Shown piece by piece: positions 13,148 through 21,209 of a DNA stretch of 25,000 nt. A model generated the notes under the pieces. That model was given only the letters and a program-made list of their open reading frames with translations, was not told the origin of the DNA and ran no database searches. How positions within the stretch are numbered: position 1 is the first letter of the stretch; each line of letters begins with the position of its first letter. This DNA comes from Rossellomorea sp. y25 (GTDB lineage: Bacteria; Bacillota; Bacilli; Bacillales; Bacillaceae_B), in assembly GCF_038049935.1 (NCBI RefSeq), contig NZ_CP145886.1, positions 12,501-37,500 of the forward strand. The letters are read 5' to 3'. A program made the position numbers and the translations under genes.

Positions 13148-13192
13148 AAAAAAAGACTACTCCTGCCGCAAAGCACAGAGTAGTCTTTTTTT
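13148..13192 (-). terminator. Terminator of the dgk-dck operon
   Basis: AAAAAAAGACTACTC (13148-13162) pairs perfectly with GAGTAGTCTTTTTTT (13178-13192), a 15-bp stem with a 15-nt loop. It has U tracts in both directions, but only the - strand operon ends here. Confidence 0.85.
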
Positions 13193-13202
13193 CTATATTC
13201 TG

Positions 13203-13317
13203 ATCCAGTTTCGGCGCCTAGTCCCTCGAGGTCATAAGACAAGCCATCCAAAAAGCCGCCTTTCCGGAAGGCTCGTCTTATGCTTGTCGGGCCAGGCCAA
13301 GGCGCCTCCGCTTATCG
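13203..13317 (+). repeat. Structured repeat family A, copy 3
   Basis: Shares CTAGTCCCTCGAGGTCATAAG and TCTTATGCTTGTCGGGCC with copy 2, in the same orientation. Outer arms are GGCGCC on both sides. The inner arm CATAAGAC-A-AGCC pairs with GGCT-C-GTCTTATG with one mismatch. It abuts the dck stop codon and precedes the dck terminator, so it is part of the dck 3' untranslated RNA. Confidence 0.72.
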
Positions 13318-13318
13318 T

Positions 13319-13987
13319 TTAGCTCTTCAGCATTCTCGTCTGTTCAATGAAATACCCGATTCGTTCAACGATTGGTTCGATTGAGTTTTGATCGTTCACC
13401 AGGTCGTATTCGCTGATGTCCAGTCTGAGTACTGGACAGGCGTTAAATGAGTTGATCCAGTTTTCGTAACGCTCATGCATTTCTTCCCAGTAGGCAACAG
13501 GTGTTTGTTGTTCCATTGGGCGGCCGCGCTCACGGATGCGATCAACGACATTATCAATGGATCCTTCAAGGTAGATCAGAAGATCAGGGTGAGGGAAGTA
13601 TGGTGTCATGACCATGGCATCGAAAAGGCTTGTATAGGTTTCATAATCGATTTCGCTCATATTCCCTTTTTCATAATGCATGCGGGCAAAGATGCCTGTA
13701 TCTTCATAGATGGAACGGTCTTGAATAAAGCCTCCACCGTATTCAAAGATTTTCTTTTGTTCTTTGAAGCGTTCTGCTAAGAAGTAAACTTGAAGGTGGA
13801 AGCTCCAGCTTTTAAAGTCCTGATAAAATTTATCGAGGTACGGATTGGTATCAACTTTTTCAAATGACGTTCGGAAACCCAAGGCATTGGCCAAGCCGTT
13901 TGTCATAGTGGATTTACCGACGCCGACTGTACCCGCAATGGTAATCACGGCATTGTTCGGGATCCCGTATTTAGTGCGAAGATTCAT
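13319..13987 (-). CDS. dck: Deoxyadenosine/deoxycytidine kinase
   Basis: This 222-aa deoxynucleoside kinase phosphorylates dA and dC in the salvage pathway. The P-loop GTVGVGKS is at 19-26, the QDRS motif (Asp90-Arg91-Ser92) is typical of the Dck/TK2-like family, and the lid region RERGR is near 150. ATG at 13987. The gene begins inside the last codons of dgk (17-bp overlap), so the two are translationally coupled. Length and order match B. subtilis yaaF (dck). Confidence 0.95.
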   Translation of the reverse strand: MNLRTKYGIPNNAVITIAGTVGVGKSTMTNGLANALGFRTSFEKVDTNPYLDKFYQDFKSWSFHLQVYFLAERFKEQKKIFEYGGGFIQDRSIYEDTGIFARMHYEKGNMSEIDYETYTSLFDAMVMTPYFPHPDLLIYLEGSIDNVVDRIRERGRPMEQQTPVAYWEEMHERYENWINSFNACPVLRLDISEYDLVNDQNSIEPIVERIGYFIEQTRMLKS

Positions 13988-14627
13988 GATAGTGAACTCC
14001 TTTTTTTAGTGTAGTCTCTAATTGAGTGAGAATGTGTTCCAGGTCCTCTTTATTTTGAACGAAGTCTATGTGGTCGCCATTGTAGCGAAGAACAGGGATA
14101 TCAGGGTGAGTTTCTTCGAATGTATTCATGTATTCTTCATAATCTAACGATAGCTGCTTTAGATAAAGAGGGCTGATTTTCTTTTCAAAGTCTCTTCCTC
14201 TTTTTTCAATGCGCTTTAAAAGGGTATCAAGACTTGCGTTCAAGTAGATCACAACATTGGGCCTCGGCATATCCGACGTTAGGATCTCATAAATATTGTG
14301 ATATTTTTTGAACTGCTGTTCATCCTTCAATGTACGCTTAGCAAAGATGATGTTTTTAAGAATATGATAATCTGCTACAACAGATTTGTTTTGAGATAGG
14401 TAGTGTTTTTCAATATCCTCTAGCTGTTTGTAACGATTGCATAAGAAAAACATCTCTGTTTGAAAGCTCCACTCTTCGATGTCATCATAGAATTTATCTA
14501 AGAACGGGTTTTCATCCACAATTTCTTTTAGTAAGTGGAAATGAAAGTGCTCAGAAATTGCTTTTGCAAGAGAGGTTTTTCCTATTCCAATCGGACCTTC
14601 AACGGTAATGAAAGGAATGCGCCCCAT
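13971..14627 (-). CDS. dgk: Deoxyguanosine kinase
   Basis: This 218-aa deoxynucleoside kinase, paralogous to dck, salvages dG. The P-loop is GPIGIGKT (11-18). Where Dck has DRS, this protein has Asp86-Tyr87-His88 (ADYHILK), which separates the Dgk type. The lid motif EKRGRDFE is near residue 137. A strong GAGGAGG ribosome site (about 14633-14640) precedes the ATG. It is the first gene of the dgk-dck operon; Dgk together with Dck supplies dGTP and dATP/dCTP precursors from scavenged nucleosides. Confidence 0.95.
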   Translation of the reverse strand: MGRIPFITVEGPIGIGKTSLAKAISEHFHFHLLKEIVDENPFLDKFYDDIEEWSFQTEMFFLCNRYKQLEDIEKHYLSQNKSVVADYHILKNIIFAKRTLKDEQQFKKYHNIYEILTSDMPRPNVVIYLNASLDTLLKRIEKRGRDFEKKISPLYLKQLSLDYEEYMNTFEETHPDIPVLRYNGDHIDFVQNKEDLEHILTQLETTLKKGVHYHESSH

Positions 14628-14700
14628 TAATTTTCCTCCTCATATTACGGCAATCTTTTCTTGTGTGAAAAAATAAAAATAAAAAATTACGACAGGAATT

Positions 14701-14709
14701 ATTGTAACA
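14701..14709 (-). promoter_or_regulatory. Candidate extended -10 of the dgk-dck operon
   Basis: Read on the - strand: TGT followed by TACAAT, about 75 bp before dgk. No convincing -35 was seen at the right distance, so this is only a candidate. Confidence 0.3.
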
Positions 14710-14812
14710 CAATAGATGGATGGTTTGTTTAGGTTATTTCCAAGGATTTTGAAATTATGCTACGTTCACTATATCGACTTTAAGTGGCCAACTATTAAGG
14801 AAAAGACAAACA

Positions 14813-14860
14813 AAAAGCTGATGGACAGGTGTTTATAGATTCACCTGTCCGTCAGCTTTT
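14813..14860 (-). terminator. Terminator of sleL
   Basis: A 19-bp stem with one wobble: AAAAGCTGATGGACAGGTG (14813-14831) with CACCTGTCCGTCAGCTTTT (14842-14860). U-rich sequence follows on the - strand. Confidence 0.88.
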
Positions 14861-14868
14861 ATTATTTA

Positions 14869-16155
14869 TTATCTTTTTACAACATTGAAATTGTCGGATA
14901 TTAACAACCAGTTCTGAGGGAAGGAGAGCCCGAGCTTCCAATAGCTCATTCCCCTTAATTTTAACTCTTTCATGAGATCAAATTTCGCTTGGATGCTCCG
15001 GGCATCTTCAAACCATACTTCATGATCTTTTCCGGTGCTTGCATCCCGGTATTTAAAGAAAGGGGCCTGTGCTTTTTGATCATACTGAATCGGGACGTTA
15101 TTGTCGGCGGCAATCTTGATTGCCTGTTGTGGACTGATGGCTTTCGCTGTACTTCCTTGTACAAAAGGGAGGGTCCAGTCATATCCATATAAATTTTGCC
15201 CCATGAGAATCTTGGATGGAGGCATTTCTGAAATGGCGTATTCAAGCACTTCCCGAACAGGTCCGATAGGGGAAACGGCCATGGCTGGACCACCGCTATA
15301 CCCCCACTCATAGGTCATGATCACGACGAAGTCGACGATTTCACCGTGAGCTTTATAATCATGTGCTTCATACCACTTTCCTTTTTGATCGGCACTGGTC
15401 TTGGGAGCCAGGGCGGTTGAAAGCAGCCATCCTTCTTGATTGAACCGCTGCTTTGCTTTTCGTAAAAATTGGTTGTAGGCTTCTTTGTCCTGTGGACGTA
15501 AATATTCGAAGTCGAAGTGAATGTCCCTGAAGCCATATTTCTTGGCGGTTTGGACAACATTATCGAGGAATTTATTCTGGATTGCCTGGTCGGTTAGCAG
15601 GATTCGCCCAAGTTCATCACTGAACGTTCCTTCTTCTTGATTGGTGATGGCCATCATTAACACATTATTATTATCTTTCCCTGTTTGAAGCAAATTTCCA
15701 AGGGGTGGTTCCTGCAGTGTTCCATCCCGTTTGGCTTGGAAGCTGAATGGAGCCAGGTAGGTGAGATAAGGAGCTGCTTCTTTCGCGCTTTCTTCCAGGT
15801 TTGGGGCCACTTCTTTTCCGTAGGGTTCAACATACCCATTAAATTCAGCCCTTACTTTAGGCTTCTGTGGAATATATAATCGAAACCCTACCTGCAAAGG
15901 TTGATTGGGAGAAATTCCGTTCACTCTTGCCAGCTCCTGATAGGGGACACCTGTCTTCTGGCTGATCGCCCAAAGACTATCCCCTGGTTGCACAAAATAA
16001 AAACTTCCTATAATAGGGATAACCAATGATTGGCCAATCACTAAGTTATCAGGGTTTGGCAGTTCATTGGCGTCTACTATATCCTTAACTGTTGATCCAT
16101 ACGCTTGAGCGATACCAAATAATGATTGGTTTGATTGGACAACATGAATTTGCAT
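14869..16155 (-). CDS. sleL: Spore cortex-lytic N-acetylglucosaminidase (SleL/YaaH)
   Basis: This 428-aa protein has two N-terminal LysM domains (about 2-47 and 52-96) that bind peptidoglycan, then a GH18 catalytic barrel (about 105-428). The GH18 catalytic motif is Asp211...Asp215-Phe-Glu217, with Glu217 the expected acid/base. There is no signal peptide, as expected for spore coat/cortex proteins made in the mother cell. By family knowledge it degrades spore cortex muropeptides during germination. The ATG is preceded by AGGAGG (about 16164-16169). It follows yaaI on the same strand with a 77-bp gap holding a possible sigma-E promoter. The pairing with yaaI is the same in B. subtilis. Confidence 0.93.
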   Translation of the reverse strand: MQIHVVQSNQSLFGIAQAYGSTVKDIVDANELPNPDNLVIGQSLVIPIIGSFYFVQPGDSLWAISQKTGVPYQELARVNGISPNQPLQVGFRLYIPQKPKVRAEFNGYVEPYGKEVAPNLEESAKEAAPYLTYLAPFSFQAKRDGTLQEPPLGNLLQTGKDNNNVLMMAITNQEEGTFSDELGRILLTDQAIQNKFLDNVVQTAKKYGFRDIHFDFEYLRPQDKEAYNQFLRKAKQRFNQEGWLLSTALAPKTSADQKGKWYEAHDYKAHGEIVDFVVIMTYEWGYSGGPAMAVSPIGPVREVLEYAISEMPPSKILMGQNLYGYDWTLPFVQGSTAKAISPQQAIKIAADNNVPIQYDQKAQAPFFKYRDASTGKDHEVWFEDARSIQAKFDLMKELKLRGMSYWKLGLSFPQNWLLISDNFNVVKR

Positions 16156-16189
16156 AAACAGACCCTCCTATATTTCATTCACTATATTC

Positions 16190-16216
16190 AACTTATGAAA
16201 TGAAAGAGGTGGATAT
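16190..16216 (-). promoter_or_regulatory. Possible sigma-E promoter of sleL
   Basis: On the - strand: ATATC, 14 bp, CATAAGTT, against the sigma-E pattern ATATT / CATACAnT. It ends 34 bp before the sleL start. The match is partial, and is supported mainly by the mother-cell expression known for yaaH in B. subtilis. Confidence 0.35.
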
Positions 16217-16232
16217 GTTTTTTGAGTGAATT

Positions 16233-16772
16233 TTATAAGATCTCACCGGTCGGTTCTATCCTTGCTTTTAATACGTTTTTCATCATCGTTAACGCATAGT
16301 GATTATCTTCATCACTGACTGACGCAATGGCATCAGAGGGCACAATGAGGTTAAACTCTCTCATATAAGCATCGTTTGCTGTAAAGAGTACACAGATGTT
16401 TCCTGCAATACCCGTGATGATAAGATTTTTTACAGACAGGTGATGCAATAGTGTATTTAAAGCAGTACCATAAAAAGCGGAATGTTTAGGTTTAATGAGA
16501 AAAAAATCTTTATCCGTCGGCTGGAGCGGCGTCATGATGCTATCGCTGACTTCATTATGGCATTTCTTATAGATCTCTTTGTAATCTGCTTTCCAAAGCT
16601 CATAATGGTCGTTAATATAAATGGTAGGATGCTGATGTTTGGTACAATAGTGACGTAATGAGTTAATCGGTTCAACAATATTGCTGGTATGGCTCGCCAG
16701 TGTGTGACCGTGTTCGAAGTCGAATGGATTCATAATGTCTATAACAAGAAGAGCGGTATCTTTAGGTATCAT
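16233..16772 (-). CDS. yaaI: Isochorismatase-family cysteine hydrolase YaaI
   Basis: This 179-aa cytosolic hydrolase has the isochorismatase/nicotinamidase fold. The family's catalytic triad can be placed as Asp12 (VIDIMNPF), Lys96 (KPKHSAF) and Cys127 (GIAGNICV). The substrate is uncertain; family members act on isochorismate, nicotinamide, N-carbamoylsarcosine or similar compounds. It is divergent from tadA across an 83-bp gap and upstream of sleL. Position and size match B. subtilis yaaI. I see no neighbours suggesting siderophore synthesis, so a siderophore isochorismatase role is unlikely. Confidence 0.9.
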   Translation of the reverse strand: MIPKDTALLVIDIMNPFDFEHGHTLASHTSNIVEPINSLRHYCTKHQHPTIYINDHYELWKADYKEIYKKCHNEVSDSIMTPLQPTDKDFFLIKPKHSAFYGTALNTLLHHLSVKNLIITGIAGNICVLFTANDAYMREFNLIVPSDAIASVSDEDNHYALTMMKNVLKARIEPTGEIL

Positions 16773-16855
16773 GTTGAAAGCCCCTTTCTCTTATAGTTTG
16801 GAGTGAATGGGGATATTTTATAAAGAATAGATAAATAAATTTGCGGGAGTATATA

Positions 16856-17350
16856 ATGGGTATAAGAGAAGAACGATTTATGATGGAAGCACTAAAAGAA
16901 GCGGAAAAAGCGGCAGCGATTCAGGAAGTCCCGATCGGAGCGGTCATTGTAATGGGTAATGAAATCATCGCCCGTGCTCACAATCTGAGAGAAACGAGTC
17001 AAAATGCCATCACCCATGCCGAGACATTAGCTATTCAAGAGGCATGTGAGAAGTTTGGCACTTGGAGGCTTGAGGGCGCAGAGCTTTATGTCACACTTGA
17101 ACCGTGTCCTATGTGCAGTGGAGCCATCATCCTTTCCAGAATTGAGAAAGTCATTTACGGGGCAAAAGACCCAAAGGCAGGCTGTGCGGGAACGTTAATG
17201 AATCTACTTGTGGATGATCGATTTAATCATCAGTGTGAAGTAGTACCAGGAGTGCTGTCGGAAGAATGTGGTGGAATCCTTTCCCGTTTTTTTAAGGACC
17301 TGCGAGAGCGGAAGAAGCAGGAGAAGAAAAATAGGACTTCTGGATTGTAA
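16856..17350 (+). CDS. tadA: tRNA-specific adenosine deaminase
   Basis: This 164-aa enzyme converts A34 to inosine in tRNA-Arg(ACG). The zinc deaminase motif is His54-Ala-Glu56 (THAET) and Pro-Cys84-Pro-Met-Cys87 (EPCPMC), which bind zinc and provide the proton-shuttling Glu. I start at the ATG at 16856, 6 bp after GGGAG (16845-16849). An upstream TTG (16841) would put the ribosome site inside the gene. The C-terminal tail is rich in Lys/Arg/Glu, plausible for RNA contact. A possible -10 TATAAA lies at 16819-16824, without a clear -35. Confidence 0.96.
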   Translation: MGIREERFMMEALKEAEKAAAIQEVPIGAVIVMGNEIIARAHNLRETSQNAITHAETLAIQEACEKFGTWRLEGAELYVTLEPCPMCSGAIILSRIEKVIYGAKDPKAGCAGTLMNLLVDDRFNHQCEVVPGVLSEECGGILSRFFKDLRERKKQEKKNRTSGL

Positions 17351-17371
17351 ATAACTTACAGCATTCCATCA

Positions 17372-17400
17372 TTGCTTTTTACCGTAAATCCTAGTATACT
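17372..17400 (+). promoter_or_regulatory. Promoter of the SRP RNA gene
   Basis: TTGCTT (17372-17377), exactly 17 bp, TATACT (17395-17400). Transcription would begin near 17407, about 40 nt before the mature RNA. Confidence 0.75.
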
Positions 17401-17405
17401 TAATC

Positions 17406-17427
17406 TTGCGTCGCACTAATGACGCAA
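17406..17427 (+). other. Hairpin in the SRP RNA precursor leader
   Basis: TTGCGTC (17406-17412) pairs with GACGCAA (17421-17427) around an 8-nt loop. It lies between the predicted start and the mature 5' end, so it would be removed during maturation. Confidence 0.5.
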
Positions 17428-17446
17428 CTAAATATGGTATCAATTT

Positions 17447-17714
17447 TGCCGTGCTAGGTGGGGAGGTAGCGGTGCCCTGTACTCGCAATCCGCTCTAGCG
17501 AGACCGAATTCCTTTCCGAGGCTCGCACTCTGTAGGGCTGCCTCAAGTAAGTGGTGTTGACGCCTGGGTCCTGCGCAATGGGAATCCATGAACCATGTCA
17601 GGTCCGGAAGGAAGCAGCATTAAGTGGAAGCTCCCATGTGCCGCAGGGTTGCCTGGGCCGAGCTAACTGCTTGAGTAACGCCTATGGATGCTTGTCGACG
17701 AAAGGTGCACGGCA
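17447..17714 (+). ncRNA. ffs: Signal recognition particle RNA (long Bacillus type, scRNA)
   Basis: About 268 nt, matching the 271-nt B. subtilis scRNA. The ends close with TGCCGTGC (17447-17454) and GCACGGCA (17707-17714). The Alu domain is present (GGGGAGGTAGCGGTGCCCTG near 17459). The S-domain helix 8 carries the Ffh-binding asymmetric loop and GGAA tetraloop in CAGGTCCGGAAGGAAGCAG (about 17599-17617). The RNA works with Ffh and FtsY in membrane targeting. The tadA - scr - dnaX order is the same as in B. subtilis. Exact ends are approximate. Confidence 0.96.
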
Positions 17715-17731
17715 GTTTAATAAATAAACAA

Positions 17732-17760
17732 CAACTCATCCTTTATCGGGTGAGTTTTTT
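17732..17760 (+). terminator. SRP RNA terminator
   Basis: AACTCATCC (about 17733-17741) pairs with GGGTGAGTT (about 17748-17756), one wobble, followed by a T run. Confidence 0.75.
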
Positions 17761-17818
17761 GTATGTAAAAGGGTTTTATAGACAAAAGAGGTCATCCTGA
17801 ATTGATCTCCGGTTTTCT

Positions 17819-17848
17819 TTGTAAAAGGGATTTAAATTACGTTATAAT
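17819..17848 (+). promoter_or_regulatory. dnaX promoter
   Basis: TTGTAA (17819-17824), 18 bp, perfect -10 TATAAT (17843-17848), 38 bp before the TTG start. Confidence 0.65.
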
Positions 17849-17885
17849 AGACACTATAGTACATAAAACAAGAGGGGGGAGTATT

Positions 17886-19574
17886 TTGGCATATCAAGCT
17901 TTATATCGTGTGTGGCGTCCTCAGTCATTTATTGATGTAGTTGGACAGCAGCATGTAACGAAAACGTTGCAAAATGCCCTCCTTCATCAGAAGATTTCTC
18001 ATGCCTATTTATTCTCCGGACCAAGGGGAACAGGGAAAACGAGTGCAGCGAAGATTCTGGCGAAAGCAGTTAACTGTGAGCGTTCTCCTGTAGCCGAACC
18101 CTGTAATGAATGTGATGCCTGTAAAGGAATTACCGACGGTTCGATCCCGGATGTCATTGAAATCGATGCTGCTTCCAATAACGGGGTGGAAGAGATCCGG
18201 GACATACGGGATAAAGTCAAATATTCTCCAAACGTAGTCGAGTATAAAGTCTACATCATAGATGAAGTTCATATGCTGTCTATCGGAGCATTTAATGCGC
18301 TGCTGAAAACCTTAGAGGAACCGCCTAAGCACGTCATCTTTATCCTGGCGACTACAGAGCCGCATAAGATTCCCCTTACGATCATTTCACGCTGTCAGCG
18401 TTTTGACTTCAAACGAATTACAGCCAGGGATATTGTGGGACGAATGAGTCATATTGCCACAGAATCAGGTGTGAATTATGAAGAAAATGCCCTAACGATT
18501 ATCGCAAGGGCAGCTGAGGGTGGAATGCGTGATGCCCTAAGTCTTCTCGACCAAGCTATCTCCTTTAGTCAGGATCAGGTAACGGTAGACGATGCCTTGA
18601 CTGTAACAGGGGCTGTTTCTCAAGGCTATTTAAACACCCTTGCGAAAGCGATTTTGGAAAGAGATGTCACAAGTGGATTAAGTGCGCTGGAAGAACTGTT
18701 GTTCCAAGGTAAGGACCCGGCAAGGTTCGCAGAGGACTTTATCCTTTATTTTCGGGATATGCTGCTATACCAGACGGCTCCTAATCTTGAAGAATCACTG
18801 GAACGTGTCATGCTCGATGATGATTTTAAAGAATTAGCCGGACAAACCCAGGCTCAGCAGATTTATCAATATATCGATGTCTTGAATCAGGCCGGTCAGG
18901 AAATGAAGTTCACCAATCATGCCCGTATCTACCTCGAGGTTTCCATTGTTAAGCTTTGTCAAATGGAAGCACCGGCAGCGGCTTCCTCACCTGAAGTGAA
19001 CGATATGATGAAAAAGATCAAACTTCTTGAAAAAGAGGTTGAACAGCTGAAGGCGAATGGAGTCAAGGTTCAAGCAGAGCCGGCTTCACAACCGGCGAAA
19101 AAACCGATCAGGGCAAAGAAAGGCTTCCGGGCTCCTACGGGAAAAATTCAGGAAGTACTCCGGACGGCGACGAAAGAAGATCTCAATCTGATCAAGAGCC
19201 GCTGGGGAGATATGGTCGAAACATTGAACCAGCGTCAAATGCGCTCACAATCAGCACTGTTAAATGATGCTGAACCTGTAGCAGCTACAAACGGCTCATT
19301 TGTGTTAAAATTTAAATACGATATTCATTGTCAGATGGCAATGGAGAATCAAGCTTTCACTTCAGCGATTGCTTCCATACTGGAAGAGCTTACAGGAAAC
19401 AGCTATGCAGCGATTGGGATTCCTGAAGATCAGTGGATGTCCATAAGAGAAGACTTTATCCGAAACTCTAAATCAGAAGATGGAGAATCATCTGGTGAGG
19501 ATCAAGGTGAAGACTCACTCTTGAAGGAAGCTGAAAAGCTTGTCGGTATGGATTTAATAGAATTAAACGATTAA
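17886..19574 (+). CDS. dnaX: DNA polymerase III subunit tau (clamp loader)
   Basis: This 562-aa AAA+ ATPase of the sliding-clamp loader also links polymerases at the fork. The Walker A GPRGTGKT is at 45-52, the zinc-binding cysteines at 64, 73, 76 and 79, Walker B ends at IIDEVH (124-129), and the SRC arginine-finger motif is in IISRCQRFDF. A helical collar follows, then a charged linker and the tau-specific C-terminal domain. I choose the TTG at 17886 after AGGGGGGAG (17873-17881). It gives LAYQALYRVWRPQ, the family N-terminus, and the length is within one residue of B. subtilis DnaX. The open frame back to 17802 would include the promoter. First gene of dnaX-ebfC-recR-yaaL-bofA. Confidence 0.97.
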   Translation: MAYQALYRVWRPQSFIDVVGQQHVTKTLQNALLHQKISHAYLFSGPRGTGKTSAAKILAKAVNCERSPVAEPCNECDACKGITDGSIPDVIEIDAASNNGVEEIRDIRDKVKYSPNVVEYKVYIIDEVHMLSIGAFNALLKTLEEPPKHVIFILATTEPHKIPLTIISRCQRFDFKRITARDIVGRMSHIATESGVNYEENALTIIARAAEGGMRDALSLLDQAISFSQDQVTVDDALTVTGAVSQGYLNTLAKAILERDVTSGLSALEELLFQGKDPARFAEDFILYFRDMLLYQTAPNLEESLERVMLDDDFKELAGQTQAQQIYQYIDVLNQAGQEMKFTNHARIYLEVSIVKLCQMEAPAAASSPEVNDMMKKIKLLEKEVEQLKANGVKVQAEPASQPAKKPIRAKKGFRAPTGKIQEVLRTATKEDLNLIKSRWGDMVETLNQRQMRSQSALLNDAEPVAATNGSFVLKFKYDIHCQMAMENQAFTSAIASILEELTGNSYAAIGIPEDQWMSIREDFIRNSKSEDGESSGEDQGEDSLLKEAEKLVGMDLIELND

Positions 19575-19603
19575 TCTAGAAAAAATTAACTGGAGGTAAT
19601 AAT

Positions 19604-19927
19604 ATGATGCGTGGAAATGGTAATATGCAAAATATGATGAAGCAAATGCAAAAGATGCAAAAGAAAATGGCGGAAGCACAAGAAGAATTAGGGGAAAAGC
19701 AAATTGAAGGAACAGCTGGCGGCGGAATGGTGACTGTTATCGTTTCCGGTCACAAACAAGTAATCGATGTAAAGATCAACGAAGAAGCTGTTGATCCGGA
19801 TGATGTAGAAATGCTACAAGATTTAGTCCTTGCAGCGACAAACGATGCACTGAAGAAAGCAGACGAATTAACGAACTCAACTATGGGTCAATTCACTAAA
19901 GGAATGAACCTACCGGGAATGTTCTAG
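19604..19927 (+). CDS. ebfC: YbaB/EbfC-family nucleoid-associated protein
   Basis: This 107-aa DNA-binding protein (B. subtilis YaaK) forms dimers on DNA. The N-terminal Met/Gln/Lys-rich helix ([19 protein letters not shown]) is the DNA-binding tip seen across the family. The GTAGGGMV turn and C-terminal [15 protein letters not shown] are typical. TGGAGGT (19591-19597) serves the ATG at 19604; the next ATG (19607) is equally possible. It lies 29 bp after dnaX and 11 bp before recR, an arrangement conserved across most bacteria that suggests a link with replication or repair. Confidence 0.95.
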   Translation: MMRGNGNMQNMMKQMQKMQKKMAEAQEELGEKQIEGTAGGGMVTVIVSGHKQVIDVKINEEAVDPDDVEMLQDLVLAATNDALKKADELTNSTMGQFTKGMNLPGMF

Positions 19928-19938
19928 GAGGCAATACG

Positions 19939-20535
19939 ATGCATTATCCTGAGCCTATATCGAAGCTGATCGACAGCTTTATGAAATTGCCGGGAATCGG
20001 GCCGAAAACTGCGGCCCGACTGGCTTTTTTTGTTCTTAGTATGAAAGAAGATACTGTCCTTGATTTTGCCAAGGCATTGGTCAATGCAAAGCGTAATCTA
20101 AGTTACTGTTCCGTTTGCGGTCACATCACCGACCAAGATCCATGTTATATATGTGAGGACCAAAGAAGAGATCGCAGCATCATCTGTGTGGTTCAAGATC
20201 CCAAAGATGTCATTGCAATGGAGAAGATGAAAGAATATAACGGACAATATCATGTGCTCCACGGAGCCATCTCCCCAATGGATGGGATTGGACCCGAGGA
20301 CATCAATGTTCCGGATCTGATAAAGCGTCTTCACGGTGACGAGGTCCAGGAGGTCATCCTCGCTACCAACCCGAACATAGAAGGGGAAGCGACAGCAATG
20401 TACATCTCACGTCTCGTCAAACCATCAGGTATCCGAATCACGAGGATTGCCCATGGTCTTCCTGTCGGTGGAGATCTTGAGTACGCAGATGAAGTAACGT
20501 TATCGAAAGCTCTTGAAGGAAGAAGAGACGTTTAA
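19939..20535 (+). CDS. recR: Recombination mediator RecR
   Basis: This 198-aa ring-forming DNA clamp works with RecO (and RecF) to load RecA at gaps. The N-terminal helix-hairpin-helix ([14 protein letters not shown], 17-30) is followed by the zinc finger Cys57-x2-Cys60...Cys69-x2-Cys72. The Toprim domain (about 80-175) and C-terminal [12 protein letters not shown] complete it. The length equals B. subtilis RecR. The ribosome site AGGAGG (19926-19931) overlaps the ebfC stop, pointing to coupled translation. Confidence 0.97.
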   Translation: MHYPEPISKLIDSFMKLPGIGPKTAARLAFFVLSMKEDTVLDFAKALVNAKRNLSYCSVCGHITDQDPCYICEDQRRDRSIICVVQDPKDVIAMEKMKEYNGQYHVLHGAISPMDGIGPEDINVPDLIKRLHGDEVQEVILATNPNIEGEATAMYISRLVKPSGIRITRIAHGLPVGGDLEYADEVTLSKALEGRRDV

Positions 20536-20552
20536 CGAAGGAGAGGATACCT

Positions 20553-20771
20553 ATGTTTTTCCGAAAAAAAGGAAAGCTGAAAAAAGAGTATGACCAATCC
20601 TTACTACACGTTTTAGACGAAACCAAGGATCATTGGAATCAGCAACGTTCCATCGATGAGATGAGTGTGGATTATAATCTGAACATCCACTGTCATTCGA
20701 AAATAGCAGAAGCTAAATATTTTTTTCTCTTTAGAGAAGCAAAACATAGAAAGATCGTCATAAAAAGGTAG
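20553..20771 (+). CDS. yaaL: YaaL-like protein (DUF2508)
   Basis: This 72-aa basic, helical cytosolic protein matches the size and place of B. subtilis YaaL (74 aa). The best-conserved stretch is the C-terminal AEAKYFFLFREAKHRKI. The function is not known. GAAGGAGAGG supplies the ribosome site, and the gap to recR is 17 bp, so it is cotranscribed. In B. subtilis it also sits between recR and bofA. Confidence 0.9.
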   Translation: MFFRKKGKLKKEYDQSLLHVLDETKDHWNQQRSIDEMSVDYNLNIHCHSKIAEAKYFFLFREAKHRKIVIKR

Positions 20772-20833
20772 ACAACCCTCATATCCTTTCAATAAGAGAC
20801 TATTTATGTTCTATGTTGAGAGGAGAGAAGGGT

Positions 20834-21097
20834 ATGAGCCCAGTTATCGTCATTGCGGTGATCAGCGGACTGATTGTACTTCTATTGGCCACCGGCACAC
20901 CCATCAAGCCACTTCGGTTTGTCGGACAAGTTGCCATGAAGGTCATGATCGGAGCACTCTTTTTATTTTTCCTGAACGCCTTTGGCAGTCAGTACGGAAT
21001 CCACGTTCCTATTAATTTAGCAACCTCATCTATTTCAGGGATTTTAGGTATTCCCGGAGTAGTGGGACTAACCGTCATTCAGATGTGGATCCTATAA
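20834..21097 (+). CDS. bofA: Sigma-K processing inhibitor BofA
   Basis: This 87-aa membrane protein has the same length as B. subtilis BofA. By family knowledge it sits in the outer forespore membrane with SpoIVFA and holds back the SpoIVFB protease, delaying pro-sigma-K processing. Two hydrophobic segments (about 3-21 and 33-51) precede the conserved YGIHVPINLATSSISGILGIPGV block (61-83). The start ATG follows AGGAGAG (20821-20827). A start at 20813 would add seven residues and swallow the ribosome site. It marks the organism as a spore former. Confidence 0.95.
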   Translation: MSPVIVIAVISGLIVLLLATGTPIKPLRFVGQVAMKVMIGALFLFFLNAFGSQYGIHVPINLATSSISGILGIPGVVGLTVIQMWIL

Positions 21098-21120
21098 GGA
21101 TCAATAGAATAGTAAGAAGA

Positions 21121-21179
21121 AAGGCAGTCGAAGTATCAGGTGGGATTTTTTCTTACCTCTGATCTTGGCTGCTTTTTTA
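21121..21179 (+). terminator. Terminator after bofA
   Basis: An imperfect long hairpin joins AAGGCAG...AAGTATCAGGT (about 21121-21142) with ACCTCTGATCTTGGCTGCTT (21155-21174), followed by a T run. It separates the dnaX-bofA cluster from the glycerate kinase. Confidence 0.65.
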
Positions 21180-21209
21180 CATAGAAAAGACAGAGGAGGC
21201 GGGAGAACT

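Noticed and set aside
17802..17885. Upstream extension of dnaX
   Set aside because: It would include the TATAAT promoter and ribosome site; the conserved N-terminus begins at the TTG at 17886.
19094..19106. A-run in dnaX as a frameshift site for a gamma form
   Set aside because: The run in frame is GCG AAA AAA CCG, not a good A-AAA-AAG slippery heptamer, and no stimulatory element was recognised; Bacillus is not known to need a gamma product.
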